Shown piece after piece: positions 60,601-64,000 of a DNA stretch of 64,000 nt (position 1 is the first letter of the stretch; each line of letters begins with the position of its first letter). The position numbers were made by a program, and so were the translations under genes. Source of the stretch: Tigriopus japonicus. Lineage: Eukaryota; Arthropoda; Copepoda; Harpacticoida; Harpacticidae. The notes beneath the pieces are model-generated. The model did not search any database. It saw only the letters and a list, made by a program, of their open reading frames with translations, and had not been told where the DNA came from. The DNA is taken from assembly GCA_010645155.1 (NCBI GenBank), contig JAAGOF010000109.1:1274042-1338041 (forward strand), given 5' to 3'.

Positions 60601-62601
60601 ACTGTTGTTAAGGTTTATTGATGGTGGAATTATCCGCTTTGTTAGTTAATGGGCAATGGACAGAGTGGCAAAGTTGGGGATCCTGTAGCGTTCTTTGCGG
60701 AAGAGAAGGGCATCGACTTCGTCAAAGGTATTGTTCCAACCCTTTACCACAATTTGGAGGAGATTCCTGTCCTGGAGATTCGGAGGAGAAAGGCTCCTGC
60801 CCCGATTTGAACCCTTGCCCAGGTATTAGGTATCTCAAATTGAAATATACAGTGTTTAAAATGGGAACCCACTTTGATCCATAAAGTGAATTGCGAATGG
60901 TCGGAGTGGGGTGCGTGGAGCTCTTGTAGCATCACTTGTGGCAATCCAGGCGAGGGACTTGAAACTCGTGGACGACATATTCACCAAAAAGCTGAATTTG
61001 GAGGCCGAAAGTGTACCGGTCAAGAACTTGAAAATCAGATTTGCCTTCACGAGAGCATGAGTTCCTTTTCTGAATCAGACAAAGGAAAGGCTATTTTCTA
61101 TTGTCCAGGTGAGGCAAGGCAATTGATGGGTAGATAAAAGACAATTTATATGTCAGTATGCCTTCAGTTGATTGCGTCTGGGCTGAATGGACAAGTTGGT
61201 CCACTTGTCCTGATTGCTTTGGCGAGGTATCGGGCTATCTGAGGGAGGATCTACCAGATTTTGAACAAGTTCGGACCCGAAAGATCCTACAACAACGAAA
61301 GTACCGAGGGAAAAAATGCGGCACTTCGTCCATTGAAGTGGACACTATAAAAGGTCAATGCACCATTGAGAATGTTCCACCTTGCCCAGTGGTGGCCAGC
61401 GGCAGTTACACCACTCAATGGACTCCTTGGACCACCTGCTTAGCTCAATGTGGTAAAAAGGGTCAGAGGAAGAGAGATCGACAATGTTCCAGTAATGATT
61501 GCAATGGATCTTTGGAGGAAACTGAGCCTTGTTCAGGGTTTTGCCCTCCAGGTAAGATCTCCTCTTGATTTTTACTACAGAGAGCACAATCGTTTATTCT
61601 TCTCCAGAGGGCTGGTCCCAATGGGAAATGTGGAGCAATTGTCCAGTAACCTGTGGAACTGGCCAACGAGCCCGAATCCGATATTGCCGGGACGATAAAA
61701 AGGAAGAGCGAAGAGGAAAAGAAACATGTCAAGGTGTGGCCAGAGAAACTCAGAGGTGTGACATGGGCAGATGTGGATCGGTGACTCAAGTCAATGACGT
61801 GGTCCAAAAATTTGCAGCTGAGCAAGAAGCAAAAGAGCAAGGCTTTACATCTAGCTCTCCAAGAGGTAGTGAATGGAGCAAACCACTAACAGAAGACAAT
61901 TTTGGAGATGGGTCTTCGGCCACCGATCGAAAGAATTATGACAAAGATGATAGTTCTAATCTTCCCCGTTCTGAAGCAAACAATCAACTCCCTGGGGAAA
62001 GGAATGAACCGTCAGACTCGGACCGAGCTCAGGAAATCATTGGCGAAGGAGAAGTGGCAGAAAATTATGACGAGAGGCGCGATGGAAAGGATAATGAAAT
62101 CTTGGATTCATCGGATGACCCAGCTTCACAAGCCCAAAATGCTTATGGAACAATTGAGGACAAAGTTTTTCAATCCTTGCCTAATCAACCTCATTCAGTC
62201 CAGGAATCCGAAAACCACGCAACTGGGACAGACAGCGCGTACTTGACAAGAACTTATTCCCCGGAACTTGAGAGCAACACTCAATTTGGCGAGGAAGCAT
62301 ATGAATACAACTCCAAAGCCACAAAAGATTCCAATGAGAGCAACAATCGCATTGTCAATGGTGCTTCCGAGGTGCGCAGCCAGAAGTTTGGTCGCAAACA
62401 AAATCGGATGGTCAGACACGACCATCAATCTATGTACAAAAATCAGCGTAAGTAATTCTTGATCGATGGTGCTTTTTACATTCATAAGTAGAAAATAACT
62501 CGCGTGACTTATCATTTTCAAAATCATTACCAGATGATGACGAAATGATGGACAACTCTGCAGAGTTAAAATGGAATCAACCTCACCAATTGGATAACTA
62601 A
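57625..62601 (+). CDS. Secreted Kazal-like / WxxW / thrombospondin type-1 repeat protein, paralogue 2
   Basis: Exons in frame: 57625-57697, 57761-58267, 58327-58548, 58621-58933, 58991-59586, 60173-60346, 60406-60585, 60646-60822, 60887-61108, 61168-61551, 61608-62447, 62534-62601 (1251 aa). Order: signal peptide (MLQALFYILL); acidic linker; Kazal-like module (CGSPVCANID to IQKGDC); second one (CREKVCIAAK to LGDC); WxxW domain 1 (EWFDIDEPC to YKMRHCC); WxxW domain 2 (CEWMPFVS to YKVRYCC); eight TSP1 repeats colinear with paralogue 1; then a Ser/Glu/Asn-rich acidic tail of about 225 aa that paralogue 1 lacks. The junction 58933/58991 uses a GC donor (AG|GCATGT) and a ttttttcag acceptor; the 57-base intron is a multiple of three and open, so retention would add 19 residues (1270 aa). 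The second TSP1 repeat is shortened. It starts only 87 bp after the stop of paralogue 1. Role inferred as extracellular matrix. Confidence 0.82.
59587..60172 (+). other. Intron of TSP1 paralogue 2
   Basis: AT-rich intron between TSP1 repeats 1 and 2. No nested feature seen. Confidence 0.6.
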
Positions 62602-63336
62602 TGTTCGTACATAGGTCCTTAACGATCCTATCCATGAAGCCGAATGAGTTGAAGGTGAATGATGCAAAGTGACGGAAACAAAGAACGACCAACGGCATCA
62701 GTCAACAAATGTCCCGTAATATTTCAATGAGCTCGGAATCCCTACGTATTATTATTTTAGCGTCTCTTCCATGCTTCAAACAACGTGAAGATTGACGAAC
62801 CACACTTTGTTCTTTGACATTCTCTCCCGAATCATGCCAACACTGACATGTAAATTCCAACGTGACAACTGAATAGAGTCGAATAAATTATGAAAAAGTA
62901 ACAGTTGGAATGGGTTGGTACAAAATACACGTAACCTTCATGAGCCTAATCAAGCAAAAATCGTCGGAATGGCCATGAGTTCCTGATCGTTGGGATCTTT
63001 GCGATAGTTTTGCCACCATAAGGTTCAACAAGGAGGTTCTAGCTGCTGATACTAATCGGACTTATTCAGGCAGATGCCGTCGATAGAATTAGCGAGAATA
63101 GTTGTACATGTGAAGTTGTGAACATACTCGTAATTCTTCGGTCCTTGCACAAAAAGGGGGAGGGCTACTATGCGAAGACTTGAAATTGTAGCACAAAGCA
63201 ATTAGCAGATCCGATGCCTTAACTCACTCACATCGAATGAAACAGAAGCATTTTGTCGCCCCGTCCTTGGTGGTTGATGGTGGTGGAGATTCTCGGTATT
63301 GGTCAGTCGATCCTCTACATCCGAAAGATTGAGAGC
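62602..63336. other. Intergenic stretch
   Basis: Contains an AATAAA at 62882-62887 that probably serves TSP1 paralogue 2, then the likely promoter and 5' UTR of the next gene. No coding exon recognised. Confidence 0.45.
62882..62887 (+). terminator. Polyadenylation signal of TSP1 paralogue 2
   Basis: AATAAA 280 bp past the stop. Confidence 0.4.
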
Positions 63337-63631
63337 ATGCAGTTGGCGAAAAGTTTGTTGTTTTTAGCCCTTTTGGCGGCAAATACGAATTGTCAGTTCT
63401 TCCGTGGAATTGCCAATCTCATCTTTGGGGGCGGCAATGGGGGTGGTGGAGGAGGAGGGGGTGGAGGATTCAATTTGTTTGGTGGTCGTACTCGAGGTCG
63501 TTTCACGGATGATGGGACTCAAAGACCGGTGGCCTCGGGCAGAGATGAATTGTTTCCATCCGATTGCGGCAGAAATGAGGACACTGGCCGAGGAAAATTG
63601 TGCTTCCCCGACGGACTCCTTTGCCAAAAAC
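63337..63631 (+). CDS. First exon of a Gly-rich secreted protein, 3' part missing
   Basis: ATG 63337 starts a good signal peptide (MQLAKSLLFLALLAANTNC), with likely cleavage before QFFRG. A run of about ten glycines follows, then NLFGGRTRGRF and a cysteine segment FPSDCGRNEDTG, KLCFPDGLLC. The exon ends in phase 1 at a gtgagt donor (63632). The frame is open further upstream, but no earlier ATG leads into a signal peptide. The short Cys pattern after a Gly-rich stretch could be the start of a clip-type domain of a secreted serine protease or homologue; this is a guess, as no protease domain is in view. The remaining exons are beyond the window or unrecognised before 64000. Confidence 0.6.
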
Positions 63632-64000
63632 GTGAGTAATAATGGAGATAAGATTTTCAATTGGTTTTACTTTTCTTGTTGTGGCTCATCATCACGTTTT
63701 CAAGAACATTATAGCATGAATAGTTAGTTGACTTGGTAAAATGAAGGTCTAATCAATAGAGCTTATCTTAAATTTGCCTGAAAATGATATTTCATGTGTT
63801 CACCAGGTCATAGAAAATTTTCTTACAGGGTGTAAATGAGGCCATATTCCATCAAAAGGGGCGATTTTAACCATACAGTCATTGGCATAAGTTTTGGCCC
63901 CCTCGGACTTAATTAAGTAATTTTGCTGTATCTTGTAACTCTGGGCACCTACACCAACAGGAATTTAGACGGGTATAGTGGACACTATTTGTTAAGGTCC
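63632..64000. other. Probable intron of the Gly-rich gene
   Basis: AT-rich sequence after the gtgagt donor; no convincing next exon before the window ends. Confidence 0.4.

Noticed and set aside
1..64000. CRISPR arrays, rRNA, tRNA and prokaryotic operon signals
   Set aside because: None seen by eye; the window is eukaryotic. A tRNA scan was not possible, so a tRNA could have been missed.

Overview
The window is nuclear DNA from an animal, most likely a crustacean. Genes are split by GT-AG introns, many only about 55-100 bp long. Exons have animal-type domains (TSP1, Kazal-like, mucin WxxW, PAN/apple, GPS2, gamma-tubulin complex), spacers are AT-rich, and there are no bacterial operons or ribosome binding sites. 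A copepod such as Tigriopus would fit the short introns and compact layout, but that assignment is inference. All exon models below were built by hand from splice sites, reading-frame phase and protein similarity remembered from known families; no database search was run.

Layout. 1.7-3.0 kb (-): a three-exon Ser/Pro-rich protein with a myristoylation-type N-terminus. 4.7-5.7 kb (+): pyrroline-5-carboxylate reductase in three exons. 6.1-6.7 kb: a doubtful secreted ORF. 8.1-9.3 kb (+): the 3' part of a PAN/apple-domain protein. 12.8-14.2 kb (+): an intronless SLC7-type amino-acid transporter. 14.3-21.0 kb: a long stretch with no supported gene. 21.0-35.7 kb (+): a nine-exon membrane protein with a PPxY motif, ENTREP/FAM189-like. 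35.9-39.6 kb (-): two tandem GPS2-like co-repressor genes. 40.06-40.24 kb: a small inverted-repeat element. 40.8-43.8 kb (+): an intronless multi-C2H2 zinc-finger protein of ZNF592/687/532 type. 43.9-46.6 kb (-): intronless gamma-tubulin complex component 3. 48.5-49.4 kb (+): phosphatidylinositol synthase in four exons. 49.7-62.6 kb (+): two tandem secreted modular proteins. 63.3 kb (+): the first exon of a Gly-rich secreted protein running toward the window end.

The most unusual region is 49.7-62.6 kb. Two colinear paralogues each have a signal-peptide exon, an acidic linker, two Kazal-like cysteine modules, two mucin/CILP-type WxxW domains and eight thrombospondin type-1 repeats. Nearly every exon junction is phase 1, and the two coding regions are only 87 bp apart. 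The AATAAA of the first gene overlaps its stop codon. Both full exon chains keep frame from ATG to stop, which is strong internal support. The genes in the window belong to unrelated processes (proline synthesis, amino-acid transport, chromatin repression, microtubule nucleation, phospholipid synthesis, extracellular matrix), so apart from the two tandem pairs the order does not suggest a shared pathway.
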